Positions 1 to 7,740 of a stretch of 50,369 bases of DNA are shown piece after piece. The position numbers and the translations under genes were made by a program. Origin of the DNA: Oerskovia rustica (GTDB lineage Bacteria; Actinomycetota; Actinomycetes; Actinomycetales; Cellulomonadaceae); assembly GCF_014836555.1 (NCBI RefSeq), contig NZ_JACSQQ010000021.1:33546-83914 (forward strand), given 5' to 3'. Numbering within the stretch: position 1 is the stretch's first letter; the number at the start of each line of letters is the position of its first letter. The notes beneath the pieces were generated by a model. The model worked only from the letters and a program-made list of their open reading frames with translations, was not told the DNA's origin and made no database searches.

Positions 1-41
1 GTCCTGACCCGACCTCCGCGGTGCGGAGAACGGGTCAGGAC
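1..41 (-). terminator. Hairpin downstream of lsr2, terminator-like
   Basis: Perfect 11-bp outer stem (GTCCTGACCCG, 1-11, with its complement at 31-41) and a 6-bp inner stem (CTCCGC, 14-19, with 23-28) around a 3-nt loop. It starts 26 bp past the lsr2 stop codon. There is no long U-run, as is common for actinobacterial terminators. The role is inferred from position and stem strength. Confidence 0.7.
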
Positions 42-66
42 GCCCCTGACGAGAAACGGCGAAGAA

Positions 67-402
67 TCAGTGCGCTGCGTCGTAGGCCTGCTGGACGTCG
101 GCCGAGATGCGACCGCGCTCGCTGACCGTGTGACCGTTCGCGCGCGCCCATTCACGGATCTCCGTCGCCCGCGACGGACCCGCTGCGGAAGAACGCGCCT
201 TGCGCGCTGCGGGACGAGCACCGCCGCGCGTGACCTTGCGTGCGTGACCGACCCACGACGCAAAAGCGTCACGCAATTCCTGGGCGTGAGCCGAGCTGAG
301 GTCGATCTCGTAGGAGACGCCGTCGAGAGCGAACGTCACGGACTCGTCCGCCACTCCACCGTCGACGTCGTCGACGAGAATTACCTGGACCTTCTGTGCC
401 AC
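67..402 (-). CDS. lsr2: Lsr2, nucleoid-associated DNA-bridging protein
   Basis: This is a 111-aa actinobacterial H-NS-like protein that bridges AT-rich DNA and silences genes. The N-terminal half (residues 1-60, starting MAQKVQVILVDDVDGG) is the dimerisation domain. The C-terminal half (about 77-111) is the DNA-binding domain, with the REWARANGH stretch and the minor-groove RGR triplet at 96-98. The length is standard for the family. The start is GTG, chosen because a GAGGTAG Shine-Dalgarno lies about 7 nt upstream. The gene is followed by a strong hairpin and preceded by its own promoter-like sequence, so it is probably transcribed apart from lysS, although it keeps the lysS-lsr2 neighbourhood seen in mycobacteria. 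Family assignment is firm; target genes cannot be read from the sequence. Confidence 0.96.
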   Translation of the reverse strand: MAQKVQVILVDDVDGGVADESVTFALDGVSYEIDLSSAHAQELRDAFASWVGHARKVTRGGARPAARKARSSAAGPSRATEIREWARANGHTVSERGRISADVQQAYDAAH

Positions 403-418
403 TGTGCTACCTCGCGTC

Positions 419-445
419 TTCGAGAATTGTTGCTGGTATCTCGAA
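419..445. promoter_or_regulatory. Inverted repeat in lsr2 leader, candidate operator
   Basis: The 7-bp arms TTCGAGA (419-425) and TCTCGAA (439-445) are perfect complements separated by 13 bp. They lie between the putative lsr2 -10 box and the start codon, covering the expected transcription start. This would suit a repressor site, possibly autoregulatory. No protein is assigned. Confidence 0.45.
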
Positions 446-450
446 GTGTG

Positions 451-479
451 CCATTACGAGGGAATGACGTCAAAGTCAA
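451..479 (-). promoter_or_regulatory. Putative sigma-70-type promoter of lsr2
   Basis: Read on the minus strand, TTGACT (474-479) is followed after exactly 17 bp by TAATGG (451-456). A second, overlapping TTGACG lies at 468-473. Spacing and hexamers resemble a housekeeping promoter and this is one of the few AT-richer patches nearby. The predicted transcript starts about 40 nt before the GTG codon. Confidence 0.5.
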
Positions 480-493
480 AGAGCGTGTCGCGG

Positions 494-688
494 CTACGCA
501 GAAGTCGGCGAAGAATCCCCCGCGGTCCGTGCAGCGATCTCGGCCTGCTCCGCCTGGGCGTCGAGCTCGGCCATGGCGAGGCGTTCGTTACGGTCGGCAC
601 GGATGATGGCGCGCATCGCGAAATAGAAGAGGATGCCGACCCCGATCGAGGGGATCAAGGCATAGACGGCCGGCCAGAAATCGCTCAT
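494..688 (-). CDS. Small single-pass membrane protein, unknown function
   Basis: This 64-aa protein begins MSDFWPAVYALIP and has one hydrophobic segment (about residues 5-25), then a charged Arg/Glu/Ala-rich cytoplasmic-looking helix ending in SSPTSA. An in-frame upstream ATG at 751 would add 21 Arg/Gly-rich residues and run into the hairpin at 716-751, so the internal start was preferred. It sits between lysS and lsr2. I do not recognise a named family. The topology (N-terminal anchor, C-terminal amphipathic tail) suggests a small membrane-associated adaptor, but that is only inference. The coding call rests on plausible protein composition and position. Confidence 0.6.
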   Translation of the reverse strand: MSDFWPAVYALIPSIGVGILFYFAMRAIIRADRNERLAMAELDAQAEQAEIAARTAGDSSPTSA

Positions 689-715
689 GCGGGCCAGTCT
701 ACGACCGCCGGACGC

Positions 716-751
716 GTGCGGGGTGCCGACCGTTCGGCCGGCACTCCGCAC
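716..751 (-). terminator. Hairpin after lysS
   Basis: 13-bp stem: GTGCGGGGTGCCG (716-728) pairs with 739-751 with one G-U wobble, loop of 10 nt. It lies 53 bp past the lysS stop and just before the small membrane gene, so it probably ends or attenuates the upstream operon. Confidence 0.6.
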
Positions 752-803
752 GCCGTCCGCACGGTCCGCGTCGGTGCTCCTCGGGCGGTGACCCGCCCAC
801 GGT

Positions 804-2372
804 TCACTGCGCGGGCTTGACCAGCGGGAAGAGGATGGTCTCGCGGATACCGTGGCCGGTCAGCGCCATGAGCAGGCGGTCGAGCCCCATCCCCATGCCA
901 CCTGACGGCGGCATCGCGTACTCCATCGCTGTGAGGAAGTCCTCGTCGAGACGCATCGCCTCGTCGTCGCCCGCCGCCGCGAGGACCGCCTGGGCCTCGA
1001 AACGCTGGCGCTGGATCACCGGGTCGACGAGCTCGGAATAGGCCGTCGCGAGCTCGAACCCACGCACGTAGAGGTCCCACTTCTCGACCTGCCCCTTGAC
1101 CGCGCGGTGATCACGCGTCAAAGGAGAGGTCTCGACCGGGAAGTCGCGCACGAACGTCGGGGCATACAGGTGGTCGCCCACCAGGTGCTCCCAGATCTCC
1201 TCGACGAGCTTGCCGTGCCCGGCACGCTTGGTGTCGTAGGAGATTTCGAGACGTTCGGCAATCTTGGACAGGTGTTCCACAGATGTTTCCGGGGTGATCT
1301 CCTCCCCCAGCGCCTCCGACAAGGAGTCGTACATCTTGAGCTGTGCCCATTCGCCGCCGAGCTCGTACTGCTCGCCGTCCGGAAGCTCGACGGTCGTCGT
1401 TCCCAGCGCATCCTGGGCAGCACGCTGGACGAGGTTCTGGGTCAGCTCGGCCATGGTGTTGTAATCACCGTAGGCCTCGTACGCCTCGAGCATCGCGAAT
1501 TCCGGCGAGTGCGTCGAGTCCGCGCCCTCGTTGCGGAAGTTGCGGTTGATCTCGAACACCCGCTCCACGCCACCGACGACCGCACGCTTGAGGAACAGCT
1601 CCGGCGCGATCCGCAGGTACAGCTCCATGTCGAACGCATTCATGTGCGTCGTGAACGGACGCGCCGCCGCACCACCGTGAATGGTCTGGAGCATCGGGGT
1701 CTCGACCTCGAGGTAGCCGCGCTCGTGGAAGTTCTCACGCAGCGACCGGACGACCGCAGCGCGCAGGCGGACCATGTCACGGGCCGCAGGACGCGCGATC
1801 AGGTCGACGTAGCGCTGACGGACACGGCTCTCCTCCGAGAGCTCCTTGTGCAGCACGGGCAGCGGGCGCAGCGACTTGGCCGCGATCCTCCACTCGTCCG
1901 CGAAGATGCTCAGCTCACCGCGACGCGAGCTGATGACCCGGCCGTGCGCGAACAGGTGGTCCCCCAGGTCGACGTCGGCCTTGAACGCCGCGAGCGACTC
2001 CTCGCCCACCACGGCCTGGCTCAGCATCACCTGGAGGCGGTTGCCCTCGCCGTCCTGCAACGTCACGAAGCAGAGCTTGCCCGTGTTGCGCAGGAACACG
2101 ACACGGCCCGCCACGCCCACGACGTCGTCCGTCTCCTGGCCGCTCTCGAGGTGGTCGTACGCCGCGCGGACCTGGGCGATCGTGTGCGTGCGAGGCACCG
2201 AGACCGGGTACGCCTCCTCGCCCTGCGCCAGGAGACGCTCGCGCTTCTCGCGCCGGACCCGCAGCTGCTCGGGGAGGTCGTCCGTCTCCTCGACCTCCGC
2301 CGGGGCGGGGTTCACGACGGGAGCGGCATCGGCGGCGGGCACGGCGGCAGCAGCGGGATCGGGGGAAGTCAC
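804..2372 (-). CDS. lysS: Lysyl-tRNA synthetase, class II
   Basis: This 522-aa enzyme charges tRNA-Lys with lysine using ATP. An Ala/Pro-rich N-terminal extension (1-30) precedes the OB-fold anticodon-binding domain (about 85-170) and the class II catalytic core (about 195-520). Motif 1 surrounds [11 protein letters not shown] (219-229), motif 2 contains [14 protein letters not shown] (279-292) and motif 3 is the C-terminal [19 protein letters not shown] start was used, encoding [10 protein letters not shown]. No strong Shine-Dalgarno is seen, so the exact start within the low-complexity leader is uncertain. It is the last large gene of the leftward housekeeping series and is separated from nadC by a GC-rich hairpin that may limit read-through. 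Confidence 0.96.
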   Translation of the reverse strand: MTSPDPAAAAVPAADAAPVVNPAPAEVEETDDLPEQLRVRREKRERLLAQGEEAYPVSVPRTHTIAQVRAAYDHLESGQETDDVVGVAGRVVFLRNTGKLCFVTLQDGEGNRLQVMLSQAVVGEESLAAFKADVDLGDHLFAHGRVISSRRGELSIFADEWRIAAKSLRPLPVLHKELSEESRVRQRYVDLIARPAARDMVRLRAAVVRSLRENFHERGYLEVETPMLQTIHGGAAARPFTTHMNAFDMELYLRIAPELFLKRAVVGGVERVFEINRNFRNEGADSTHSPEFAMLEAYEAYGDYNTMAELTQNLVQRAAQDALGTTTVELPDGEQYELGGEWAQLKMYDSLSEALGEEITPETSVEHLSKIAERLEISYDTKRAGHGKLVEEIWEHLVGDHLYAPTFVRDFPVETSPLTRDHRAVKGQVEKWDLYVRGFELATAYSELVDPVIQRQRFEAQAVLAAAGDDEAMRLDEDFLTAMEYAMPPSGGMGMGLDRLLMALTGHGIRETILFPLVKPAQ

Positions 2373-2395
2373 GCGACGATTCTACCGGGGCCCGG

Positions 2396-2419
2396 CGGGG
2401 CCGGTTCCGGCCGGCCCCG
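2396..2419 (-). terminator. GC hairpin between nadC and lysS
   Basis: Perfect 9-bp stem CGGGGCCGG (2396-2404) with 2411-2419, 6-nt loop, inside a 66-bp gap made almost entirely of G and C. It could be an intrinsic terminator or a processing/attenuation hairpin between nadC and lysS. Confidence 0.5.
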
Positions 2420-2439
2420 GCCTGGCCGGGGCCCGCGAC

Positions 2440-3360
2440 TCAGCCGATCAGGTCGAGCGCGAGGTCGAGGATGGGTGCCGAGTGCGTGAGCGCCCCCACC
2501 GACAGGTAGTCCACGCCCGTCCCGGCGACCTCGCGCGCACGGTCGAGGGTCAGGTTGCCCGTCGCCTCGAGCTCGATCTTCACCGGGCCGCCCGGGGCAC
2601 CCTCCCGCTCACGCACGAGCCGCACCGTCTCGGCGAGGACGGGCGTGGGCATGTTGTCGAGCAGCAGGAAGTCGGCACCCGCGTCGAGGGCCTCCAGGGC
2701 CTGGTCGGTCGTGTCGGCCTCGACCTGGATCAGGACGTCGGGGAACATCGCGCGGACGGCCTCGATCGCGCCGCTCACCGAACCGGCGGCGACGACGTGG
2801 TTGTCCTTGACCATGGCCACGTCGTAGAGCCCCATGCGCTTGTTCGTGCCGCCGCCGGCACGTACCGCGTACTTCTCCAGGGCCCGCAGGCCGGGGGTCG
2901 TCTTGCGGGTGTCGAGCACCTGCGCACCGGTGCCGTCGAGCTCGCGGGCCCAGGCCCTCGTCGCGGTCGCGACGCCGCTCGCACGGCTCGCGAGGTTGAG
3001 AAGGGTGCGCTCGGCGGTCAGGAGCACCTGGACGGGGCCCGTGAGGGCCGCCAGGACGCGCCCACGGGTCACTGCATCGCCGTCCTGGGCGGTGAACGTG
3101 ACGGTCACGGGCGCCAGCCCGAAGCGCTCGGCCACCTGCCGGGTGACCTCCTCGACGACGACGAGGCCGGCCACGACCCCGTCGGCCCTCGCCACGAGGT
3201 GGGCGGTCCCCGTGCCCGACGGCGGCACGGTGGCCTGGGTGGTCACGTCCCGGCCGGGCGTGGGGCCGAGGTCCTCGTCGAGGGCGCGCGTGACGATGTC
3301 GGCGACCCACCGGGGGTCGAGACCGGGCTCGATGAGAGAGGGAGAGTTCACGGCGCTCAC
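2440..3360 (-). CDS. nadC: Nicotinate-nucleotide pyrophosphorylase (quinolinate phosphoribosyltransferase)
   Basis: This 306-aa enzyme turns quinolinate and PRPP into nicotinate mononucleotide, CO2 and PPi, the third step of de novo NAD synthesis. The N-terminal domain carries DEDLGPTPGRDVTTQA and the barrel carries RKTTPGLRALEKYAV, GGGTNKRMGLYD and MVKDNH, all typical QPRTase segments. The last residues, VDYLSVGALTHSAPILDLALDLI, match the conserved C-terminus (GALTHS). GTG at 3360 (MSAVNSPSL) was chosen because upstream codons in the frame read through the 22-bp repeat array. It follows nadB in the same direction, but 166 bp of repeat DNA separate them, unlike the overlapping genes upstream. 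Confidence 0.95.
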   Translation of the reverse strand: MSAVNSPSLIEPGLDPRWVADIVTRALDEDLGPTPGRDVTTQATVPPSGTGTAHLVARADGVVAGLVVVEEVTRQVAERFGLAPVTVTFTAQDGDAVTRGRVLAALTGPVQVLLTAERTLLNLASRASGVATATRAWARELDGTGAQVLDTRKTTPGLRALEKYAVRAGGGTNKRMGLYDVAMVKDNHVVAAGSVSGAIEAVRAMFPDVLIQVEADTTDQALEALDAGADFLLLDNMPTPVLAETVRLVREREGAPGGPVKIELEATGNLTLDRAREVAGTGVDYLSVGALTHSAPILDLALDLIG

Positions 3361-3371
3361 GCTACCGCCCG

Positions 3372-3518
3372 CCGAGGGTGACGGTGCTGCCCTCCGACCG
3401 TGACCACGCTGGTCGCCGAGGGTGAGGTCAACGAGCGCCGACGGTGACGGCGCGAAGGCCCGACGGTGACACCCACCCCGCATCTCCTGGTGGTCCTCGG
3501 CACGCACGTCACCCTCGG
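3372..3518. repeat. 22-bp-phased repeat array A (nadB-nadC gap)
   Basis: Five copies of an 11-bp motif, consensus CCGASGGTGAC, begin at 3372, 3394, 3416, 3438 and 3460, an exact 22-bp period. The 11-bp spacers are not conserved. A sixth, inverted copy lies at 3508-3518 and is the perfect complement of copy 1, so transcripts could fold back. The same motif recurs at 19975-20051 and 29164-29217. No coding function is likely, since 22 is not a multiple of three and the reading frames are poor. Confidence 0.85.
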
Positions 3519-3525
3519 CGAGCGC

Positions 3526-5289
3526 TCAGACGACCCGCAGCTCGCCGTCGGCCCCCAACGTGATCTCGATCCGCCGCGCCCACGCCGGCTCGACCTCGGG
3601 GAAGTCCGTCCGGAAGTGGCCGCCGCGGCTCTCCTCGCGCAGGAGCGCGGCCTCGGTGAGCACCGTCGCGACCTGGTGGACGTTGGTCGTCTCCCACTCG
3701 GCCGTCTGCGGCGCGGCGACGACGTCCGTGGACCGGTGCGCGTCGGTGCGGACCGCCGCGAGCTTGTCGGCGGCGACGCGCAACCCCTCGCCGCTGCGGA
3801 TCACGCCCGGTCCGGCCGACGAGACCGACTGGACCCGGGAGCGTGCCGCCGCCGGCACCAGGGCCGCCTCGCCGTCGCGCTCGACGGGCGTCCCGAGCGG
3901 GAGCTCGCCGGCCGCCACCCGGGCTGTGATCTCCTGGGCTGCGCGGTACGCGAAGACCAGTCCCTCCAGGAGCGAGTTCGACGCGAGCCGGTTCGCCCCG
4001 TGCACGCCGGTGCAGGCGACCTCGCCCACGGCGTACAGGCCGTCGAGCGTCGAGCGACCGTGGAGGTCGGTCACGACACCGCCCGAGTGGTAGTGCTGGG
4101 CGGGCGCAACCGGGATCGGCTCCTCGGTGAGGTCGATGCCCTGGTCGAGCAGCCGCTCCGTGATGGTCGGGAACCGCCGGCGCAGGAAGTCCGCACCGAG
4201 GTGGCGGGCGTCGAGCAGCACGTGGTCCGAGCCGGTCGCGGCCATCTGCCGCACGATCGCGTGCGCGACGACGTCGCGCGGCGCGAGCTCGGCCATGGGG
4301 TGCACGGCGGGCATGAACCGGTGCCCGTCGGTGTCGAGGAGGATCGCGCCCTCGCCCCGCACGGCCTCGGAGATGAGCGGGAGCTGTCCTTTGGCGCCCA
4401 GGCCGAGCCACAGCACGGTCGGGTGGAACTGGACGAACTCGACGTCGCCGAGCGTCGCCCCGGCGCGCAGCGCGGCGGCCATGCCGTCGCCCGTGGCCTG
4501 CGGCGGGTTGGTCGAGGAGCGGAAGACCTGCCCGATCCCGCCCGTCGCGAGGACGACCGCGCGGCCGAGGACGGCGCCGACGCCGTCGCGCGATCCCTGG
4601 CCGCGCACATGCAGCGTCACGCCGCAGGCGCGCGGACCGCCGGGCTCGTCCGGGGACGTGGTGAGGACGTCGAGCACGAGCGCGTTCTCGATGACCTCGA
4701 TCCCGGGGTCGGCGAGGACGGCCTCGAGCTGGGCGACGAGCGCCCGGGAGATCTCGGCGCCCGTGGCGTCGCCGCCCGCGTGCGCGATGCGGTCGGCGTG
4801 GTGCCCGCCCTCGCGCGTCAGGGCGATGTCGCCGCCGGGCGCCAGGTCGAAGTTCGCGCCGCGCGAGACCAGCTCGCGCACCCGCTCGGGTCCCTCGGTC
4901 ACGAGGACCTCGACCGCGGCCGGGTCGCACAGCCCGCCGCCCGCGGCGAGCGTGTCCTCGAGGTGTGCGGCCGGGGAGTCCGAGGGGTCGAGCGCTGCGG
5001 CGATGCCGCCCTGGGCCCAGACCGTGGACCCGGACGACAGCTCGCCCTTGGTCACGAGCAGGACGCGCGGCACCTGGGTGCGCAGCTCGAGCGCGGCCGT
5101 GAGGCCGGCGATGCCGGAGCCGACGACGATCGCGTCGACCGTCGTCGTCCAGCCGGGGGCCGGGGCGGCGAGCCGCCTGGCCAGGCGGCGGGGCGCACGC
5201 GCCCTGGTTGCTGCCTCGACGGGAGCGGTGCCGGGGGCCGCGGCAGGCGCCCCCTCGGTGGAGACGTGCGCCTCCGCGGCCTGGGTCAT
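3526..5289 (-). CDS. nadB: L-aspartate oxidase
   Basis: This 587-aa FAD enzyme oxidises L-aspartate to iminoaspartate, the first step of NAD synthesis. After about 45 residues of Ala/Arg-rich extension comes the FAD dinucleotide-binding [19 protein letters not shown], then [43 protein letters not shown] and the [22 protein letters not shown] block, all family hallmarks. The start ATG overlaps the panD stop (ATGA) and lacks a clear Shine-Dalgarno, so translational coupling to panD is likely. nadC follows after the repeat array. No nadA (quinolinate synthase) or cysteine desulfurase gene is present in the window. Confidence 0.95.
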   Translation of the reverse strand: MTQAAEAHVSTEGAPAAAPGTAPVEAATRARAPRRLARRLAAPAPGWTTTVDAIVVGSGIAGLTAALELRTQVPRVLLVTKGELSSGSTVWAQGGIAAALDPSDSPAAHLEDTLAAGGGLCDPAAVEVLVTEGPERVRELVSRGANFDLAPGGDIALTREGGHHADRIAHAGGDATGAEISRALVAQLEAVLADPGIEVIENALVLDVLTTSPDEPGGPRACGVTLHVRGQGSRDGVGAVLGRAVVLATGGIGQVFRSSTNPPQATGDGMAAALRAGATLGDVEFVQFHPTVLWLGLGAKGQLPLISEAVRGEGAILLDTDGHRFMPAVHPMAELAPRDVVAHAIVRQMAATGSDHVLLDARHLGADFLRRRFPTITERLLDQGIDLTEEPIPVAPAQHYHSGGVVTDLHGRSTLDGLYAVGEVACTGVHGANRLASNSLLEGLVFAYRAAQEITARVAAGELPLGTPVERDGEAALVPAAARSRVQSVSSAGPGVIRSGEGLRVAADKLAAVRTDAHRSTDVVAAPQTAEWETTNVHQVATVLTEAALLREESRGGHFRTDFPEVEPAWARRIEITLGADGELRVV

Positions 5290-5771
5290 TCGGCCGTGGC
5301 GGACTGGAACGGCGCGATGGGCAGTCCGCTGGGCTCGAGGTCGTACCCCTCGGGCACGAGGCCGGGCTCCTCGCTGACCTCGACGATGCGGTTGTCCCCG
5401 TCGACGAACACGACGTTCGGCAGGAAGTGGCGCGCCTCGTGGTCGGCGATCATGCCGTAGGCGATGAGGATCACGGTGTCGCCGGGGTGCACGAGGTGCG
5501 CGGCGGCGCCGTTGATGCAGATCTTGCCCGAGCCGCGCTCGCCGGGGATCGCGTACGTCGTCAGGCGTGAGCCGTTGGTGACGTCGACGATGTCGACCTG
5601 CTGGCCGGAGATGATGTCGGCGGCCTCGAGGAGGTCCACGTCGACGGTCACGGACCCGACGTAGTGGAGGTCCGCCTGCGTCACGGTCGCGCGGTGGATC
5701 TTGCCGATCATCATGGGTCGTTGCAAGGAAGCGGGGCGGCGCGTGCCGGCCTGCGGTCCCGTCTGGGTCAC
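5286..5771 (-). CDS. panD: Aspartate 1-decarboxylase (pyruvoyl enzyme)
   Basis: It makes beta-alanine from L-aspartate for pantothenate. The core [20 protein letters not shown] holds the self-cleavage site Gly39-Ser40 (this numbering), where Ser becomes the pyruvoyl group. The NGAAAHLV and DTVILIAYG segments are typical. The GTG start gives 161 aa, with 19 residues before the usual MIGKIH start. It was chosen because a perfect AGGAGG (5778-5783) sits 6 nt upstream and the codon overlaps the panC stop (GTGA), while the internal ATGs at 5714 and 5711 have no Shine-Dalgarno. If the internal ATG is used the protein has the normal 141-142 aa. Both ends overlap neighbours (panC, nadB), indicating one translation-coupled pan-nad unit. 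Confidence 0.93.
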   Translation of the reverse strand: MTQTGPQAGTRRPASLQRPMMIGKIHRATVTQADLHYVGSVTVDVDLLEAADIISGQQVDIVDVTNGSRLTTYAIPGERGSGKICINGAAAHLVHPGDTVILIAYGMIADHEARHFLPNVVFVDGDNRIVEVSEEPGLVPEGYDLEPSGLPIAPFQSATAE

Positions 5772-6772
5772 TGCGTGCCTCCTGGGCGGGCCGTGCTCGG
5801 GGCGGGGTCTGCCACGTCCACGGCCAGGTTGTCGATCAGTCGGGTGGTGCCCACGCGTGCCGCCACGAGCAGCAGAGCGGGTCCCACGTACTCCGGTTCC
5901 AGGTCGTCCACGGTAGTCGGGTCGACCAGTGCGAGGTAATCGACCACAACGCCGGGGTGCTCGTTGAGCATTCCCGAGGCCACCTCGATGGCCGCTGCGG
6001 CGCCCTGTCCGGCCGCCGCTGCGGCCGCTCCGGCACGCAGGGCCTGGCTCAGCGCGAGGGCGTCGGCCCGCTCGGTCGCGGAGAGGTAGGCGTTGCGCGA
6101 GGACAGTGCGAGGCCGTCGCCGTCGCGCACGATGGGGACGCCGGCGACCTCGACGTCGACGTCCAGGTCGGCGACCATGCGGCGGATCGCGAGGAGCTGC
6201 TGCGCGTCCTTCTCGCCGAAGAACGCGACGTCGGGCCTGGTCAGGTGCATGAGCTTGAGCACGACCGTCAGGACGCCGTCGAAGTGGCCGGGGCGGAACG
6301 CGCCCTCGAGCACGGTGCCGATACGACCGGACGTGACGCGCACGATCGGGTCGCCGCCGGGGTACATCTCCTCGACGGGGGGCGCGAACACGAGGTCCAC
6401 GGCAGGGCGGCCCGGCGCGGGCTCGGGGAGCCCCGCGAGGAGCGCCACGTCGGCGTCGAGGTCGCGGGGGTACCGGTCGAGGTCCTCGCCGGGGCCGAAC
6501 TGCAGCGGGTTCACGAAGACGGTCACGACGACCTGCCCGGTCGGCCCCACGCGCCCGCGCGCCGCGCGCACGAGCTGCAGGTGGCCGTCGTGGAGTGCGC
6601 CCATGGTCATGACGACGGCCCGCTCGCGGGCCTCGATCCCCGGGCCCGACGGCGTCGCACCGGGAGGCGCGTCGGCGGCGGCGTCGGCCGGAGCAGCCAG
6701 GGCCTCGCGCAGCTCGTCGCGCGTGCGCACGACACGCGGCCGGGCCGCCGCGGGGAGTGTGGGCACGGACAT
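5768..6772 (-). CDS. panC: Pantothenate synthetase (pantoate-beta-alanine ligase)
   Basis: This 334-aa ATP-dependent ligase joins pantoate and the beta-alanine made by PanD. The signature regions are [17 protein letters not shown] (the HxGH nucleotide motif), [47 protein letters not shown] and the KMSKS-like loop [11 protein letters not shown]. Residues 25-50 form an unusual Ala/Pro-rich insert ahead of the first catalytic strand. The ATG overlaps the DUF2520 stop by one base (TGATG), and its own stop overlaps the panD start, so expression with both is expected. Confidence 0.95.
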   Translation of the reverse strand: MSVPTLPAAARPRVVRTRDELREALAAPADAAADAPPGATPSGPGIEARERAVVMTMGALHDGHLQLVRAARGRVGPTGQVVVTVFVNPLQFGPGEDLDRYPRDLDADVALLAGLPEPAPGRPAVDLVFAPPVEEMYPGGDPIVRVTSGRIGTVLEGAFRPGHFDGVLTVVLKLMHLTRPDVAFFGEKDAQQLLAIRRMVADLDVDVEVAGVPIVRDGDGLALSSRNAYLSATERADALALSQALRAGAAAAAAGQGAAAAIEVASGMLNEHPGVVVDYLALVDPTTVDDLEPEYVGPALLLVAARVGTTRLIDNLAVDVADPAPSTARPGGTQ

Positions 6773-7740
6773 CACTGGCCTTCCTCGAGGACGTCGAGCA
6801 GCTCCTGGGCCTGGCGGGCGTCGATCCGCCCGGCCGCCAGGGCACGACTGGTGGCTCCGCGGCTGAGCTCGCGGTAGGACGCGGGGACGTCGGTCGCGGC
6901 GACGCGCGGTGCGGTCTCCTGCACCGAGGTCACGGCCAGGGCGCGCAGCACCTCCAGGTGCTCCGCGACGGTCCCGACGTCTCCGCGGGACACCGGCCCC
7001 GTGAGTGCCGCGATGGCGCCCGGCCCCGCCCCTTCGGCGGCGTCGGCCGACCGGGTGGCGCCGTCGAGCGCCGCGGACAGCAGGGGGGCCAGCACGCGCC
7101 CCGGCTGCTCGATGCCCGCCGCCTCGAGGGCCTGCGCGGCCTGCGCGACGAGCACCACGAGGTGGTTCGCACCGTGCGCGAGGGCCGCGTGGTAGAGCCC
7201 GCGCGCCTCCTCCTCGACCACGACGGGCTCGCCGCCGATCTCGACGACGAGGGCCTGCCCGATGGGCTGGACGGGCGCCGGTCCCGTGACCGCGAACGTC
7301 GTGCCCTCGAGGCGCGACAGGTCGAGCGAGGTCCCGGAGAACGTCATCGCGGGGTGGATCGCGAGCGGGATGGCACCCTGGGCGCGCGCCGGGTCGAGCA
7401 CGCGCGCGCCGTAGCGGCCCGACGTGTGCACGACGATCTGCCCGCCCTGCCACGCCCCGACCTCGGCGAGGCCCGAGACCAGGCCCGGGAGGGCGTCGTC
7501 GGGCACGGCGAGGAGGACCAGCTCCGAGCGTCGGACGACCTCCTCGACCTCCAGGACGGGGACGCCGGGCAGGAGGAGCTCGATGCGCTCGCGCGACGCC
7601 TCGGAGATGCCGCTCGCGCCGACGACCGCGTGGCCCGTGGCGCGCAGCGCGCTGCCCAGGACGGCGCCCACGCGCCCCGCGCCGACCACGCCCACGCCCA
7701 GGCGCCCCGGGCGCCGCCGCCCGTCACTCACGTGCGTCAC
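6772..7740 (-). CDS. Rossmann-like DUF2520 oxidoreductase
   Basis: This protein of about 322 aa has an N-terminal NAD(P)-binding Rossmann domain ([19 protein letters not shown], GxGxxG type, residues about 13-30; [24 protein letters not shown]) and a C-terminal helical DUF2520 dimerisation domain (HPAMTFSG through [19 protein letters not shown]). The architecture resembles ketopantoate and pyrroline-5-carboxylate reductases. The equivalent mycobacterial gene also lies just upstream of panC. A pantoate-forming role is therefore an attractive inference but is not shown by sequence. Start options are GTG at 7740 or 7731, both overlapping the end of the PH-domain gene. Confidence 0.88.
   Translation of the reverse strand: MTHVSDGRRRPGRLGVGVVGAGRVGAVLGSALRATGHAVVGASGISEASRERIELLLPGVPVLEVEEVVRRSELVLLAVPDDALPGLVSGLAEVGAWQGGQIVVHTSGRYGARVLDPARAQGAIPLAIHPAMTFSGTSLDLSRLEGTTFAVTGPAPVQPIGQALVVEIGGEPVVVEEEARGLYHAALAHGANHLVVLVAQAAQALEAAGIEQPGRVLAPLLSAALDGATRSADAAEGAGPGAIAALTGPVSRGDVGTVAEHLEVLRALAVTSVQETAPRVAATDVPASYRELSRGATSRALAAGRIDARQAQELLDVLEEGQ

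Noticed and set aside
3372-3518. CRISPR-like appearance of array A
   Set aside because: The 11-bp repeat and 11-bp spacer are far too short, copies are degenerate, and no cas gene is near.
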